Source: Rhabditoides inermis
Lineage: Eukaryota; Nematoda; Chromadorea; Rhabditida; Rhabditidae
DNA: 64,000 nucleotides
Direction of reading: 5' to 3'
NCBI GenBank assembly: GCA_963966185.1
Contig: CAWZYM010000301.1
Coordinates: forward strand, 1,299,001-1,363,000
Position 1 is the first letter of the stretch. The number at the start of each line of letters is the position of its first letter. The notes under the pieces are model-generated. The model was not told the origin of the DNA and did not search any database. It was given only the letters and a program-made list of their open reading frames with translations. The position numbers and the translations under genes are program-made. Positions 36,314 through 50,800 of the stretch are shown here, piece after piece.

Positions 36314-38544
36314 AGAACTTTTTCTTAGATTAGTTTAGAATTTTTCACAGAGATGTTTAGGGGTTTAGAACTTCTCACGAAGATGTTCAGGAGTTTAGAA
36401 CTTTTCTGTAAAACAGTTAAAAAATTTTCACAAAGATGTTTAGGGGTTTAGAACTTTGCCGTAAAACAGTTTAGAACTTTTCACGAAGATGTTTAGGAGT
36501 TTAGAACTTCTCACGAAGATGTTCAGGAGTTTAGAACTTTTTTTCTAAAACAGTTTAAAACTTTTCACAACGATGTTTAGTGGTTTAGAACTTTTCACAA
36601 AGATGTTCAGGATTTCAGAACTTTTTCCTAGAACAGTTAAGAATTTTTCACAACGATGTTCAGTGGTTTAGAACTTCTCACAAAAATGTTCAGAAGTTCA
36701 GAACTTTTCCGTAAAACAGTTTAGAACTTTTCACAAAGATGTTTAGAAGTTCAGAACTTCTCACGAAGATGTTCAGGAGTTTGAAACTTTTTTCGTAAAA
36801 CAGTTTTGAACTTTTCACAAAGATGTTTAGGGGTTTAGAACTTCTCACGAAGATGTTCAGGAGTTTAGAACTTTTTCCTAGAACAGTTTAGAACTTTTCA
36901 CAACGATGTTTAGGGGTTTAGAACTTTTCACAAAGATGTTCAGGAGTTTAGAACTTTTCCGTAAAACAGTTCAGAACTTTTCACAAAGATGTTTAGGGGT
37001 TTAGAACTTCTCACGAAGATAATCAGGAGTTTAGAACTTTTTCTTAGATTAGTTTAGAATTTTTCACAGAGATGTTTAGGGGTTTAGAACTTCTCACGAA
37101 GATGTTCAGGAGTTTAGAACTTTTCTGTAAAACAGTTAAAATTTTTTCACAAAGATGTTTAGGGGTTTAGAACTTTGCCGTAAAACAGTTTAGAACTTTT
37201 CACAAAGATGTTTAGGGGTTTAGAACTTCTCACGAAGATGTTCAGGAGTTTAGAACTTTTCCGTGAAACAGTTCAAAACTTTTCACGAAGATGGTTAGGA
37301 GTTTAGAACTTCTCACGAAGATGTTCAGGAGTTTAGAACTTTTTTTCTAAAACAGTTTAAAACTTTTCACAACGATGTTTAGTGGTTTAGAACTTTTCAC
37401 AAAGATGTTCAGGAGTTTAGAACTTTTTCCTAGAACAGTTTAGAACTTTTCACAAAGATGTTTAGAAGTTCAGAACTTCTCACGAAGATGTTCAGGAGTT
37501 CGAAACTTTTTCGTAAAACAGTTTTGAACTTTTCACAAAGATGTTTAGGGGTTTAGAACTTCTCACGAAGATGTTCAGGAGTTCAGAACTTTTTCCTAGA
37601 ACAGTTTAGAACTTTTCACAACGATGTTTAGGGGTTTAGAACTTTTCACGAAGATGTTCAGGAGTTTAGAACTTTTCCGTAAAACAGTTCAGAACTTTTC
37701 ACGAAGATGTTTAGGGGTTTAGAACTTCTCACGAAGATAATCAGAAGTTTGGAACTTTTTCTTAGAACAGTTTAGAATTTTTCACAGAGATGTTTAGGGG
37801 TTTAGAACTTCTCACGAAGATGTTCAGGAGTTTAGAACTTTTCTGTAAAACAGTTAAAACTTTTCACAAAGATGTTTAGGGGTTTAGAACTTTGCCGTAA
37901 AACAGTTTAGAACTTTTCACAAAGATGTTTAGGGGTTTAGAACTTCTCACGAAGATGTTCAGGAGTTTAGAACTTTTCCGTGAAACAGTTTAAAACTTTT
38001 CACAAAGATGTTTAGGAGTTTAGAACTTCTCACGAAGATGTTCAGGAGTTTAGAACTTTGCCGTAAAACAGTTTAGAACTTTTCACAAAGATGTTTAGGG
38101 GTTTAGAACTTCTCACGAAGATGTTCAGGAGTTTAGAACTTTTCCGTGAAACAGTTTAAAACTTTTCACGAAGATGTTTAGGAGTTTAGAACTTCTCACG
38201 AAGATGTTCAGGAGTTTAGAACTTTTTTTCTAAAACAGTTTAAAACTTTTCACAACGATGTTTAGTGGTTTAGAACTTTTCACAAAGATGTTCAGGATTT
38301 CAGAACTTTTTCCTAGAACAGTTTAAAACTTTTCACAAAGATGTTTAGGGGTTTAGAACTTCTCACGAAGATGTTCAGGAGTTTAGAACTTTGCCGTAAA
38401 ACAGTTAAAATTTTTTCACAAAGATGTTTAGGGGTTTAGAACTTCTCACGAAGATGTTCAGGAGTTTAGAACTTTTCCGTGAAACAGTATAAAACTTTTC
38501 ACGAAGATGTTTAGGAGTTTAGAACTTCTCACGAAGATGTTCAG

Positions 38545-41500
38545 GAGTTTAGAACTTTTTTTCTAAAACAGTTTAAAACTTTTCACAACGATGTTTAGTG
38601 GTTTAGAACTTTTCACAAAGATGTTCAGGATTTCAGAACTTTTTCCTAGAACAGTTTAGAACTTTTCACAAAGATGTTTAGGGGTTTAGAACTTCTCACG
38701 AAGATGTTCAGGACTTAAGAACTTTTCCGTAAAACAGTTTAAAACTTTTCACAAAGATGTTTAGGGGTTTATAACTTTTCACAAAGATGTTCAGGAGTTT
38801 AGAACTTTTTCCTAGAACAGTTTAGAACTTTTCACAACGATGTTTAGGGGTTTAGAACTTTTCACGAAGATGTTCAGGAGTTTAGAACTTTTCCGTAAAA
38901 CAGTTTGAAACTTTTCACAAAAATGTTTAGGGGTTTAGAACTTCTCACAAAGATGTTCAGGAGTTTAGAACTTTTTTCCTAGAAGAGTTTAGAACTTTTC
39001 ACAACGATGTTTAGGGGTTTAGAACTTTTCACAAAGATGTTCAGGAGTTTAGAACTTTTCCGTAAAACAGTTCAAAACTTCTCACAAAGATGTTTAGGGG
39101 TTTAGAACTTCTCACGAAGATGTTCAGGCGTTTAGAACTTTTTCCTAGAACAAATAAGAATTTTTCACAACGATGTTCAGTGGTTTAGAACTTCTCACAA
39201 AAATGTTCAGAAGTTCAGAACTTTTCCGTAAAACAGTTTAGAACTTTTCACAAAGATGTTTAGAAGTTCAGAACTTCTCACGAAGATGTTCAGGAGTTTG
39301 AAACTTTTTCGTAAAACAGTTTTGAACTTTTCACAAAGATGTTTAGGGGTTTAGAACTTCTCACGAAGATGTTCAGGAGTTTAGAACTTTTTCCTAGAAC
39401 AGTTTAGAACTTTTCACAACGATGTTTAGGGGTTTAGAACTTTTCACAAAGATGTTCAGGAGTTTAGAACTTTTCCGTAAAACAGTTCAGAACTTTTCAC
39501 AAAGATGTTTAGGGGTTTAGAACTTCTCACGAAGATAATCAGGAGTTTAGAACTTTTTCTTAGAACAGTTTAGAATTTTTCACAGAGATGTTTAGGGGTT
39601 TAGAACTTCTCACGAAGATGTTCAGGAGTTTAGAACTTTTCTGTAAAACAGTTAAAATTTTTCACAAAGATGTTTAGGGGTTTAGAACTTTGCCGTAAAA
39701 CAGTTTAGAACTTTTCACAAAGATGTTTAGGGGTTTAGAACTTCTCACGAAGATGTTCAGGAGTTTAGAACTTTTCCGTGAAACAGTTTAAAACTTTTCA
39801 CAAAGATGTTTAGGAGTTTAGAACTTCTCACGAAGATGTTCAGGAGTTTAGAACTTTTTTTTCTAAATTAGTTTAAAACTTTTCACAACGATGTTTAGTG
39901 GTTTAGAACTTTTCACAAAGATGTTTAGGGGTTTAAAACTTCTCACGAAGATGTTAAGGACTTTAGAACTTTTCCGTAAAACAGTTTAAAACTTTTCACA
40001 AAGATGTTTAGGGGTTTATTACTTTTCACAAAGATGTTCAGGAGTTTAGAACTTTTTTTTCTAAAACAGTTTAAAACTTTTCACAACGATGTTTAGTGGT
40101 TTAGAACTTTTCACAAAGATGTTCAGGATTTCAGAACTTTTTCCTAGAACAGTTTAGAACTTTTCACAAAGATGTTTAGGGGTTTAGAACTTCTCACGAA
40201 GATGTTCAGGACTTAAGAACTTTTCCGTAAAACAGTTTAAAACTTTTCACAAAGATGTTTAGGGGTTTATAACTTTTCACAAAGATGTTCAGGAGTTTAG
40301 AACTTTTTCCTAGAACAGTTTAGAACTTTTCACAACGATGTTTAGGGGTTTAGAACTTTTCACGAAGATGTTCAGGAGTTTAGAACTTTTCCGTAAAACA
40401 GTTTGAAACTTTTCACAAAAATGTTTAGGGGTTTAGAACTTCTCACAAAGATGTTCAGGAGTTTAGAACTTTTTTCCTAGAAGAGTTTAGAACTTTTCAC
40501 AACGATGTTTAGGGGTTTAGAACTTTTCACAAAGATGTTCAGGAGTTTAGAACTTTTCCGTAAAACAGTTCAAAACTTCTCACAAAGATGTTTAGGGGTT
40601 TAGAACTTCTCACGAAGATGTTCAGGCGTTTAGAACTTTTTCCTAGAACAGTTAAGAATTTTTCACAACGATGTTCAGTGGTTTAGAACTTCTCACAAAA
40701 ATGTTCAGAAGTTCAGAACTTTTCCGTAAAACAGTTTAGAACTTTTCACAAAGATGTTTAGAAGTTCAGAACTTCTCACGAAGATGTTCAGGAGTTTGAA
40801 ACTTTTTCGTAAAACAGTTTTGAACTTTTCACAAAGATGTTTAGGGGTTTAGAACTTCTCACGAAGATGTTCAGGAGTTTAGAACTTTTTCCTAGAACAG
40901 TTTAGAACTTTTCACAACGATGTTTAGGGGTTTAGAACTTTTCACAAAGATGTTCAGGAGTTTAGAACTTTTCCGTAAAACAGTTCAGAACTTTTCACAA
41001 AGATGTTTAGGGGTTTAGAACTTCTCACGAAGATAATCAGGAGTTTAGAACTTTTTCTTAGAACAGTTTAGAATTTTTCACAGAGATGTTTAGGGGTTTA
41101 GAACTTCTCACGAAGATGTTCAGGAGTTTAGAACTTTTCTGTAAAACAGTTAAAATTTTTCACAAAGATGTTTAGGGGTTTAGAACTTTGCCGTAAAAAG
41201 TTTAGAACTTTTCACAAAGATGTTTAGGGGTTTAGAACTTCTCACGAAGATGTTCAGGAGTTTAGAACTTTTCCGTGAAACAGTTTAAAACTTTTCACAA
41301 AGATGTTTAGGAGTTTAGAACTTCTCACGAAGATGTTCAGGAGTTTAGAACTTTTTTTTCTAAATTAGTTTAAAACTTTTCACAACGATGTTTAGTGGTT
41401 TAGAACTTTTCACAAAGATGTTTAGGGGTTTAAAACTTCTCACGGAGATGTTAAGGACTTTAGAACTTTTCCGTAAAACAGTTTAAAACTTTTCACAAAG

Positions 41501-41552
41501 ATGTTTAGGGGTTTATAACTTTTCACAAAGATGTTCAGGAGTTTAGAACTTT
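38545..41552 (+). repeat. tandem pair of about 1.5-kb higher-order units
   Basis: Positions 38545 to about 40050 repeat at about 40043-41552 with an offset of about 1,498 bp, close to 18 trimers. Similar pairs with 1,495-1,498-bp offset recur at about 49.5-52.5 and 58.9-61.9 kb, and in part at 54.5-56.6 kb. Confidence 0.8.
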
Positions 41553-43840
41553 TTCCTAGAACAGTTTAGAACTTTTCACAACGATGTTTAGGGGTTTAGA
41601 ACTTTTCACGAAGATGTTCAGGAATTTAGAACTTTTTTCCTAGAAGAGTTTAGAACTTTTCACAACGATGTTTAGGGGTTTAGAACTTTTCACAAAGATG
41701 TTTAGGGGTTTAGAACTTTGCCGTAAAACAGTTTAGAACTTTTCACAACGATGTTTAGTGGTTTAGAGCTTCTCACAAAGATGTTCAGGAGTTTAGAACT
41801 TTTTCCTAGAACAGTTTAAAACTTTTCACAAAGATGTTTAGGGGTTTAGAACTTCTCACGAAGATGTTCAGGAGTTTAGAACTTTGCCGTAAAACAGTTT
41901 AGAACTTTTCACAAAGATGTTTAGGGGTTTAGAACTTCTCACGAAGATGTTCAGGAGTTTAGAACTTTTCCGTGAAACAGTTTAAAACTTTTCACGAAGA
42001 TGTTTAGGAGTTTAGAACTTCTCACGAAGATGTTCAGGAGTTTAGAACTTTTTTTCTAAAACAGTTTAAAACTTTTCACAACGATGTTTAGTGGTTTAGA
42101 ACTTTTCACAAAGATGTTCAGGATTTCAGAACTTTTTCCTAGAACAGTTTAGAACTTTTCACAAAGATGTTTAGGGGTTTAGAACTTCTCACGAAGATGT
42201 TCAGGACTTAAGAACTTTTCCGTAAAACAGTTTAAAACTTTTCACAAAGATGTTTAGGGGTTTATAACTTTTCACAAAGATGTTCAGGAGTTTAGAACTT
42301 TTTCCTAGAACAGTTTAGAACTTTTCACAACGATGTTTAGGGGTTTAGAACTTGTCACGAAGATGTTCAGGAGTTTAGAACTTTTCCGTAAAACAGTTTG
42401 AAACTTTTCACAAAAATGTTTAGGGGTTTAGAACTTCTCACAAAGATGTTCAGGAGTTTAGAACTTTTTTCCTAGAAGAGTTTAGAACTTTTCACAACGA
42501 TGTTTAGGGGTTTAGAACTTTTCACAAAGATGTTCAGGAGTTTAGAACTTTTCCGTAAAACAGTTTAAAACTTTTCACAAAGATGTTTAGGGGTTTAGAA
42601 CTTCTCACGAAGATAATCAGGAGTTTAGAACTTTTTCTTAGAACAGTTTAGAATTTTTCACAGAGATGTTTAGGGGTTTAGAACTTCTCACGAAGATGTT
42701 CAGGAGTTTAGAACTTTTCTGTAAAACAGTTAAAACTTTTCACAAAGATGTTTAGGGGTTTAGAACTTTGCCGTAAAACAGTTTAGAACTTTTCACAAAG
42801 ATGTTTAGGGGTTTAGAACTTCTCACGAAGATGTTTAGGGGTTTAGAACTTCTCACGAAGATGTTAAGGACTTTAGAACTTTTCCGTAAAACAGTTTAAA
42901 ACTTTTCACAAAGATGTTTAGGGGTTTAGAACTTTGCCGTAAAACAGTTTAGAACTTTTCACAAAGATGTTTAGGGGTTTAGAACTTCTCACAAAGATGT
43001 TTAGGGGTTTAGAACTTCTCACGAAGATGTTAAGGACTTTAGAACTTTTCCGTAAAACAGTTTAAAACTTTTCACAAAAATGTTTAGGGGTTTAGAACTT
43101 CTCACAAAGATGTTCAAGAGTTTAGAACTTTTTTCCTAGAAGAGTTTAGAACTTTTCACAAAGATGTTCAGGAGTTTAGAACTTATCTGTAAAACTGTTC
43201 AAAACTTCTCACAAAGATGTTTAGGGGTTTAGAACTTTTCACGAAGATGTTCAGGAGTTTAGAACTTTTCCGTAAAACAGTTCAGAACTTCTCACAAAGA
43301 TGTTTAGGGGTTTAGAACTTCTCACGAAGATAATCAGAAGTTTAGAACTTTTTCTTAGAACAGTTTAGAATTTTTCACAGAGATGTTTAGGGGTTTAGAA
43401 CTTCTCACGAAGATGTTCAGGAGTTTAGAACTTTTCTGTAAAACAGTTAAAACTTTTCACAAAGATGTTTAGGGGTTTAGAACTTGCCGTAAAACAGTTT
43501 AGAACTTTTCACAAAGATGTTTAGGGGTTTAGAACTTCTCACGAAGATGTTTAGGAGTTTAGAAGTTTTCCGTGAAACAGTTTAAAACTTTTCACAAAGA
43601 TGTTTAGGAGTTTAGAACTTCTCACGAAGATGTTCAGGAGTTTAGAACTTTTTTTTTCTAAAACAGTTTAAAACTTTTCACAACGATGTTTAGTGGTTTA
43701 GAACTTTTCACAAAGATGTTTAGGGGTTTAGAACTTCTCACGAAGATGTTCAGGACTTTAGAACTTTTCCGTGAAACAGTTTAAAACTTTTCACAAAGAT
43801 GTTCAGGAGTTTAGAACTTCTCACGAAGATGTTCAGGAGT

Positions 43841-46800
43841 TTAGAACTTTTTTTTTCTAAAACAGTTTAAAACTTTTCACAACGATGTTTAGTGGTTTAG
43901 AACTTTTCACAAAGATGTTTAGGGGTTTAGAACTTCTCACGAAGATGTTCAGGACTTTAGAACTTTTCCGTAAAACAGTTTAAAACTTTTCACAAAGATG
44001 TTTAGGGGTTTAGAACTTCTCACAAAGATGTTCAGGAGTTTAGAACTTTTTTTCCTAGAAGAGTTTAGAACTTTTCACAACGATGTTTAGGGGTTTAGAA
44101 CTTTTCACAAAGATGTTCAGGAGTTAAGAACTTTTCCGTAAAACAGTTCAAAACTTCTCACAAAGATGTTCAGGAGTTCAGAACTTTTTCCTAGAACAGT
44201 TTAGAACTTTTCACAACGATGTTTAGGGGTTTAGAACTTTTCACGAAGATGTTCAGGAGTTTAGAACTTTTCCGTAAAACAGTTCAGAACTTTTCACGAA
44301 GATGTTTAGGGGTTTAGAACTTCTCACGAAGATAATCAGAAGTTTGGAACTTTTTCTTAGAACAGTTTAGAATTTTTCACAGAGATGTTTAGGGGTTTAG
44401 AACTTCTCACGAAGATGTTCAGGAGTTTAGAACTTTTCTGTAAAACAGTTAAAACTTTTCACAAAGATGTTTAGGGGTTTAGAACTTCGCCGTAAAACAG
44501 TTTAGAACTTTTCACAAAGATGTTTAGGGGTTTAGAACTTCTCACGAAGATGTTCAGGAGTTTAGAACTTTTCCGTGAAACAGTTTAAAACTTTTCACAA
44601 AGATGTTTAGGAGTTTAGAACTTCTCACGAAGATGTTCAGGAGTTTAGAACTTTGCCGTAAAACAGTTTTGAACTTTTCACAAAGATGTTTAGGGGTTTA
44701 GAACTTCTCACGAAGATGTTCAGGAGTTTAGAACTTTTTCCTAGAACAGTTTAGAACTTTTCACAACGATGTTTAGGGGTTTAGAACTTTTCACAAAAAT
44801 GTTCAGGAGTTTAGAACTTTTCCGTAAAACAGTTCAGAACTTTTCACAAAGATGTTTAGGGGTTTAGAACTTCTCACGAAGATAATCAGGAGTTTAGAAC
44901 TTTTTCTTAGATTAGTTTAGAATTTTTCACAGAGATGTTTAGGGGTTTAGAACTTCTCACGAAGATGTTCAGGAGTTTAGAACTTTTCTGTAAAACAGTT
45001 AAAAAAATTTCACAAAGATGTTTAGGGGTTTAGAACTTTGCCGTAAAACAGTTTAGAACTTTTCACAAAGATGTTTAGGGGTTTAGAACTTCTCACGAAG
45101 ATGTTCAGGAGTTTAGAACTTTTCCGTGAAACAGTTCAAAACTTTTCACGAAGATGGTTAGGAGTTTAGAACTTCTCACGAAGATGTTCAGGAGTTTAGA
45201 ACTTTTTTTCTAAAACAGTTTAAAACTTTTCACAACGATGTTTAGTGGTTTAGAACTTTTCACAAAGATGTTCAGGAGTTTAGAACTTTTTCCTAGAACA
45301 GTTTAGAACTTTTCACAAAGATGTTTAGAAGTTCAGAACTTTTCACGAAGATGTTCAGGAGTTTAGAACTTTTCCGTAAAACAGTTCAGAACTTTTCACG
45401 AAGATGTTTAGGGGTTTAGAACTTCTCACGAAGATAATCAGAAGTTTGGAACTTTTTCTTAGAACAGTTTAGAATTTTTCACAGAGATGTTTAGGGGTTT
45501 AGAACTTCTCACGAAGATGTTCAGGAGTTTAGAACTTTTCTGTAAAACAGTTAAAACTTTTCACAAAGATGTTTAGGGGTTTAGAACTTTGCCGTAAAAC
45601 AGTTTAGAACTTTTCACAAAGATGTTTAGGGGTTTAGAACTTCTCACGAAGATGTTCAGGAGTTTAGAACTTTTCCGTGAAACAGTTTAAAACTTTTCAC
45701 AAAGATGTTTAGGAGTTTAGAACTTCTCACGAAGATGTTCAGGAGTTTAGAACTTTGCCGTAAAACAGTTTAAAACTTTTCACAAAGATGTTCAGGAGTT
45801 TAGAACTTCTCACGAAGATGTTCAGGAGTTTAGAACTTTTTTTTTCTAAAACAGTTTAAAACTTTTCACAACGATGTTTAGTGGTTTAGAACTTTTCACA
45901 AAGATGTTTAGGGGTTTAGAACTTCTCACGAAGATGTTCAGGACTTTAGAACTTTTCCGTAAAACAGTTTAAAACTTTTCACAAAGATGTTTAGGGGTTT
46001 AGAACTTCTCACAAAGATGTTCAGGAGTTTAGAACTTTTTTTCCTAGAAGAGTTTAGAACTTTTCACAACGATGTTTAGGGGTTTAGAACTTTTCACAAA
46101 GATGTTCAGGAGTTAAGAACTTTTCCGTAAAACAGTTCAAAACTTCTCACAAAGATGTTCAGGAGTTCAGAACTTTTTCCTAGAACAGTTTAGAACTTTT
46201 CACAACGATGTTTAGGGGTTTAGAACTTTTCACGAAGATGTTCAGGAGTTTAGAACTTTTCCGTAAAACAGTTCAGAACTTTTCACGAAGATGTTTAGGG
46301 GTTTAGAACTTCTCACGAAGATAATCAGAAGTTTGGAACTTTTTCTTAGAACAGTTTAGAATTTTTCACAGAGATGTTTAGGGGTTTAGAACTTCTCACG
46401 AAGATGTTCAGGAGTTTAGAACTTTTCTGTAAAACAGTTAAAACTTTTCACAAAGATGTTTAGGGGTTTAGAACTTCGCCGTAAAACAGTTTAGAACTTT
46501 TCACAAAGATGTTTAGGGGTTTAGAACTTCTCACGAAGATGTTCAGGAGTTTAGAACTTTTCCGTGAAACAGTTTAAAACTTTTCACAAAGATGTTTAGG
46601 AGTTTAGAACTTCTCACGAAGATGTTCAGGAGTTTAGAACTTTGCCGTAAAACAGTTTTGAACTTTTCACAAAGATGTTTAGGGGTTTAGAACTTCTCAC
46701 GAAGATGTTCAGGAGTTTAGAACTTTTTCCTAGAACAGTTTAGAACTTTTCACAACGATGTTTAGGGGTTTAGAACTTTTCACAAAAATGTTCAGGAGTT

Positions 46801-47820
46801 TAGAACTTTTCCGTAAAACAGTTCAGAACTTTTCACAAAGATGTTTAGGGGTTTAGAACTTCTCACGAAGATAATCAGGAGTTTAGAACTTTTTCTTAGA
46901 TTAGTTTAGAATTTTTCACAGAGATGTTTAGGGGTTTAGAACTTCTCACGAAGATGTTCAGGAGTTTAGAACTTTTCTGTAAAACAGTTAAAAAAATTTC
47001 ACAAAGATGTTTAGGGGTTTAGAACTTTGCCGTAAAACAGTTTAGAACTTTTCACAAAGATGTTTAGGGGTTTAGAACTTCTCACGAAGATGTTCAGGAG
47101 TTTAGAACTTTTCCGTGAAACAGTTCAAAACTTTTCACGAAGATGGTTAGGAGTTTAGAACTTCTCACGAAGATGTTCAGGAGTTTAGAACTTTTTTTCT
47201 AAAACAGTTTAAAACTTTTCACAACGATGTTTAGTGGTTTAGAACTTTTCACAAAGATGTTCAGGAGTTTAGAACTTTTTCCTAGAACAGTTTAGAACTT
47301 TTCACAAAGATGTTTAGAAGTTCAGAACTTTTCACGAAGATGTTCAGGAGTTTAGAACTTTTCCGTAAAACAGTTCAGAACTTTTCACGAAGATGTTTAG
47401 GGGTTTAGAACTTCTCACGAAGATAATCAGAAGTTTGGAACTTTTTCTTAGAACAGTTTAGAATTTTTCACAGAGATGTTTAGGGGTTTAGAACTTCTCA
47501 CGAAGATGTTCAGGAGTTTAGAACTTTTCTGTAAAACAGTTAAAACTTTTCACAAAGATGTTTAGGGGTTTAGAACTTTGCCGTAAAACAGTTTAGAACT
47601 TTTCACAAAGATGTTTAGGGGTTTAGAACTTCTCACGAAGATGTTCAGGAGTTTAGAACTTTTCCGTGAAACAGTTTAAAACTTTTCACAAAGATGTTTA
47701 GGAGTTTAGAACTTCTCACGAAGATGTTCAGGAGTTTAGAACTTTGCCGTAAAACAGTTTTGAACTTTTCACAAAGATGTTTAGGGGTTTAGAACTTCTC
47801 ACGAAGATGTTCAGGAGTTT
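43841..47820 (+). repeat. tandem pair of about 1,989-bp higher-order units
   Basis: Rare variants recur at 1,988-1,989 bp: gaacttcgcc at 44482/46471, a run of seven A before tttcac at 45001/46990, and a long T run at 43841/45829. This is about 24 trimers. A shorter third copy of part of the unit follows from about 47.74 kb. Confidence 0.8.
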
Positions 47821-50800
47821 AGAACTTTTTCCTAGAACAGTTTAGAACTTTTCACAACGATGTTTAGGGGTTTAGAACTTTTCACAAAGATGTTCAGGAG
47901 TTTAGAACTTTTCCGTAAAACAGTTCAGAACTTTTCACAAAGATGTTTAGGGGTTTAGAACTTCTCACGAAGATAATCAGGAGTTTAGAACTTTTTCTTA
48001 GATTAGTTTAGAATTTTTCACAGAGATGTTTAGGGGTTTAGAACTTCTCACGAAGATGTTCAGGAGTTTAGAACTTTTCTGTAAAACAGTTAAAAATTTT
48101 TCACAAAGATGTTTAGGGGTTTAGAACTTTGCCGTAAAACAGTTTAGAACTTTTCACAAAGATGTTTAGGGGTTTAGAACTTCTCACGAAGATGTTCAGG
48201 AGTTTAGAACTTTTCCGTGAAACAGTTCAAAACTTTTCACGAAGATGGTTAGGAGTTTAGAACTTCTCACGAAGATGTTCAGGAGTTTAGAACTTTTTTC
48301 TAAAACAGTTTAAAACTTTTCACAACGATGTTTAGTGGTTTAGAACTTTTCACAAAGATGTTCAGGAGTTTAGAACTTTTTCCTAGAACAGTTTAGAACT
48401 TTTCACAAAGATGTTTAGAAGTTCAGAACTTCTCACGAAGATGTTCAGGAGTTCGAAACTTTTTCGTAAAACAGTTTTGAACTTTTCACAAAGATGTTTA
48501 GGGGTTTAGAACTTCTCACGAAGATGTTCAGGAGTTCAGAACTTTTTCCTAGAACAGTTTAGAACTTTTCACAACGATGTTTAGGGGTTTAGAACTTTTC
48601 ACGAAGATGTTCAGGAGTTTAGAACTTTTCCGTAAAACAGTTCAGAACTTTTCACGAAGATGTTTAGGGGTTTAGAACTTCTCACGAAGATAATCAGAAG
48701 TTTGGAACTTTTTCTTAGAACAGTTTAGAATTTTTCACAGAGATGTTTAGGGGTTTAGAACTTCTCACGAAGATGTTCAGGAGTTTAGAACTTTTCTGTA
48801 AAACAGTTAAAACTTTTCACAAAGATGTTTAGGGGTTTAGAACTTTGCCGTAAAACAGTTTAGAACTTTTCACAAAGATGTTTAGGGGTTTAGAACTTCT
48901 CACGAAGATGTTCAGGAGTTTAGAACTTTTCCGTGAAACAGTTTAAAACTTTTCACAAAGATGTTTAGGAGTTTAGAACTTCTCACGAAGATGTTCAGGA
49001 GTTTAGAACTTTGCCGTAAAACAGTTTAGAACTTTTCACAAAGATGTTTAGGGGTTTAGAACTTCTCACGAAGATGTTCAGGAGTTTAGAACTTTTCCGT
49101 GAAACAGTTTAAAACTTTTCACGAAGATGTTTAGGAGTTTAGAACTTCTCACGAAGATGTTCAGGAGTTTAGAACTTTTTTTCTAAAACAGTTTAAAACT
49201 TTTCACAACGATGTTTAGTGGTTTAGAACTTTTCACAAAGATGTTCAGGATTTCAGAACTTTTTCCTAGAACAGTTTAAAACTTTTCACAAAGATGTTTA
49301 GGGGTTTAGAACTTCTCACGAAGATGTTCAGGAGTTTAGAACTTTGCCGTAAAACAGTTTAGAATTTTTCACAAAGATGTTTAGGGGTTTAGAACTTCTC
49401 ACGAAGATGTTCAGGAGTTTAGAACTTTTCCGTGAAACAGTATAAAACTTTTCACGAAGATGTTTAGGAGTTTAGAACTTCTCACGAAGATGTTCAGGAG
49501 TTTAGAACTTTTTTTCTAAAACAGTTTAAAACTTTTCACAACGATGTTTAGTGGTTTAGAACTTTTCACAAAGATGTTCAGGATTTCAGAACTTTTTCCT
49601 AGAACAGTTTAGAACTTTTCACAAAGATGTTTAGGGGTTTAGAACTTCTCACGAAGATGTTCAGGACTTAAGAACTTTTCCGTAAAACAGTTTAAAACTT
49701 TTCACAAAGATGTTTAGGGGTTTATAACTTTTCACAAAGATGTTCAGGAGTTTAGAACTTTTTCCTAGAACAGTTTAGAACTTTTCACAACGATGTTTAG
49801 GGGTTTAGAACTTTTCACGAAGATGTTCAAGAGTTTAGAACTTTTCCGTAAAACAGTTTGAATCTTTTCACAAAAATGTTTAGGGGTTTAGAACTTCTCA
49901 CAAAGATGTTCAGGAGTTTAGAACTTTTTTCCTAGAAGAGTTTAGAACTTTTCACAACGATGTTTAGGGGTTTAGAACTTTTCACAAAGATGTTCAGGAG
50001 TTTAGAACTTTTCCGTAAAACAGTTCAAAACTTCTCACAAAGATGTTTAGGGGTTTAGAACTTCTCACGAAGATGTTCAGGCGTTTAGAACTTTTTCCTA
50101 GAACAGTTAAGAATTTTTCACAACGATGTTCAGTGGTTTAGAACTTCTCACAAAAATGTTCAGAAGTTCAGAACTTTTCCGTAAAACAGTTTAGAACTTT
50201 TCACAAAGATGTTTAGAAGTTCAGAACTTCTCACGAAGATGTTCAGGAGTTTGAAACTTTTTCGTAAAACAGTTTTGAACTTTTCACAAAGATGTTTAGG
50301 GGTTTAGAACTTCTCACGAAGATGTTCAGGAGTTTAGAACTTTTTCCTAGAACAGTTTAGAACTTTTCACAACGATGTTTAGGGGTTTAGAACTTTTCAC
50401 AAAGATGTTCAGGAGTTTAGAACTTTTCCGTAAAACAGTTCAGAACTTTTCACAAAGATGTTTAGGGGTTTAGAACTTCTCACGAAGATAATCAGGAGTT
50501 TAGAACTTTTTCTTAGAACAGTTTAGAATTTTTCACAGAGATGTTTAGGGGTTTAGAACTTCTCACGAAGATGTTCAGGAGTTTAGAACTTTTCTGTAAA
50601 ACAGTTAAAATTTTTCACAAAGATGTTTAGGGGTTTAGAACTTTGCCGTAAAACAGTTTAGAACTTTTCACAAAGATGTTTAGGGGTTTAGAACTTCTCA
50701 CGAAGATGTTCAGGAGTTTAGAACTTTTCCGTGAAACAGTTTAAAACTTTTCACAAAGATGTTTAGGAGTTTAGAACTTCTCACGAAGATGTTCAGGAGT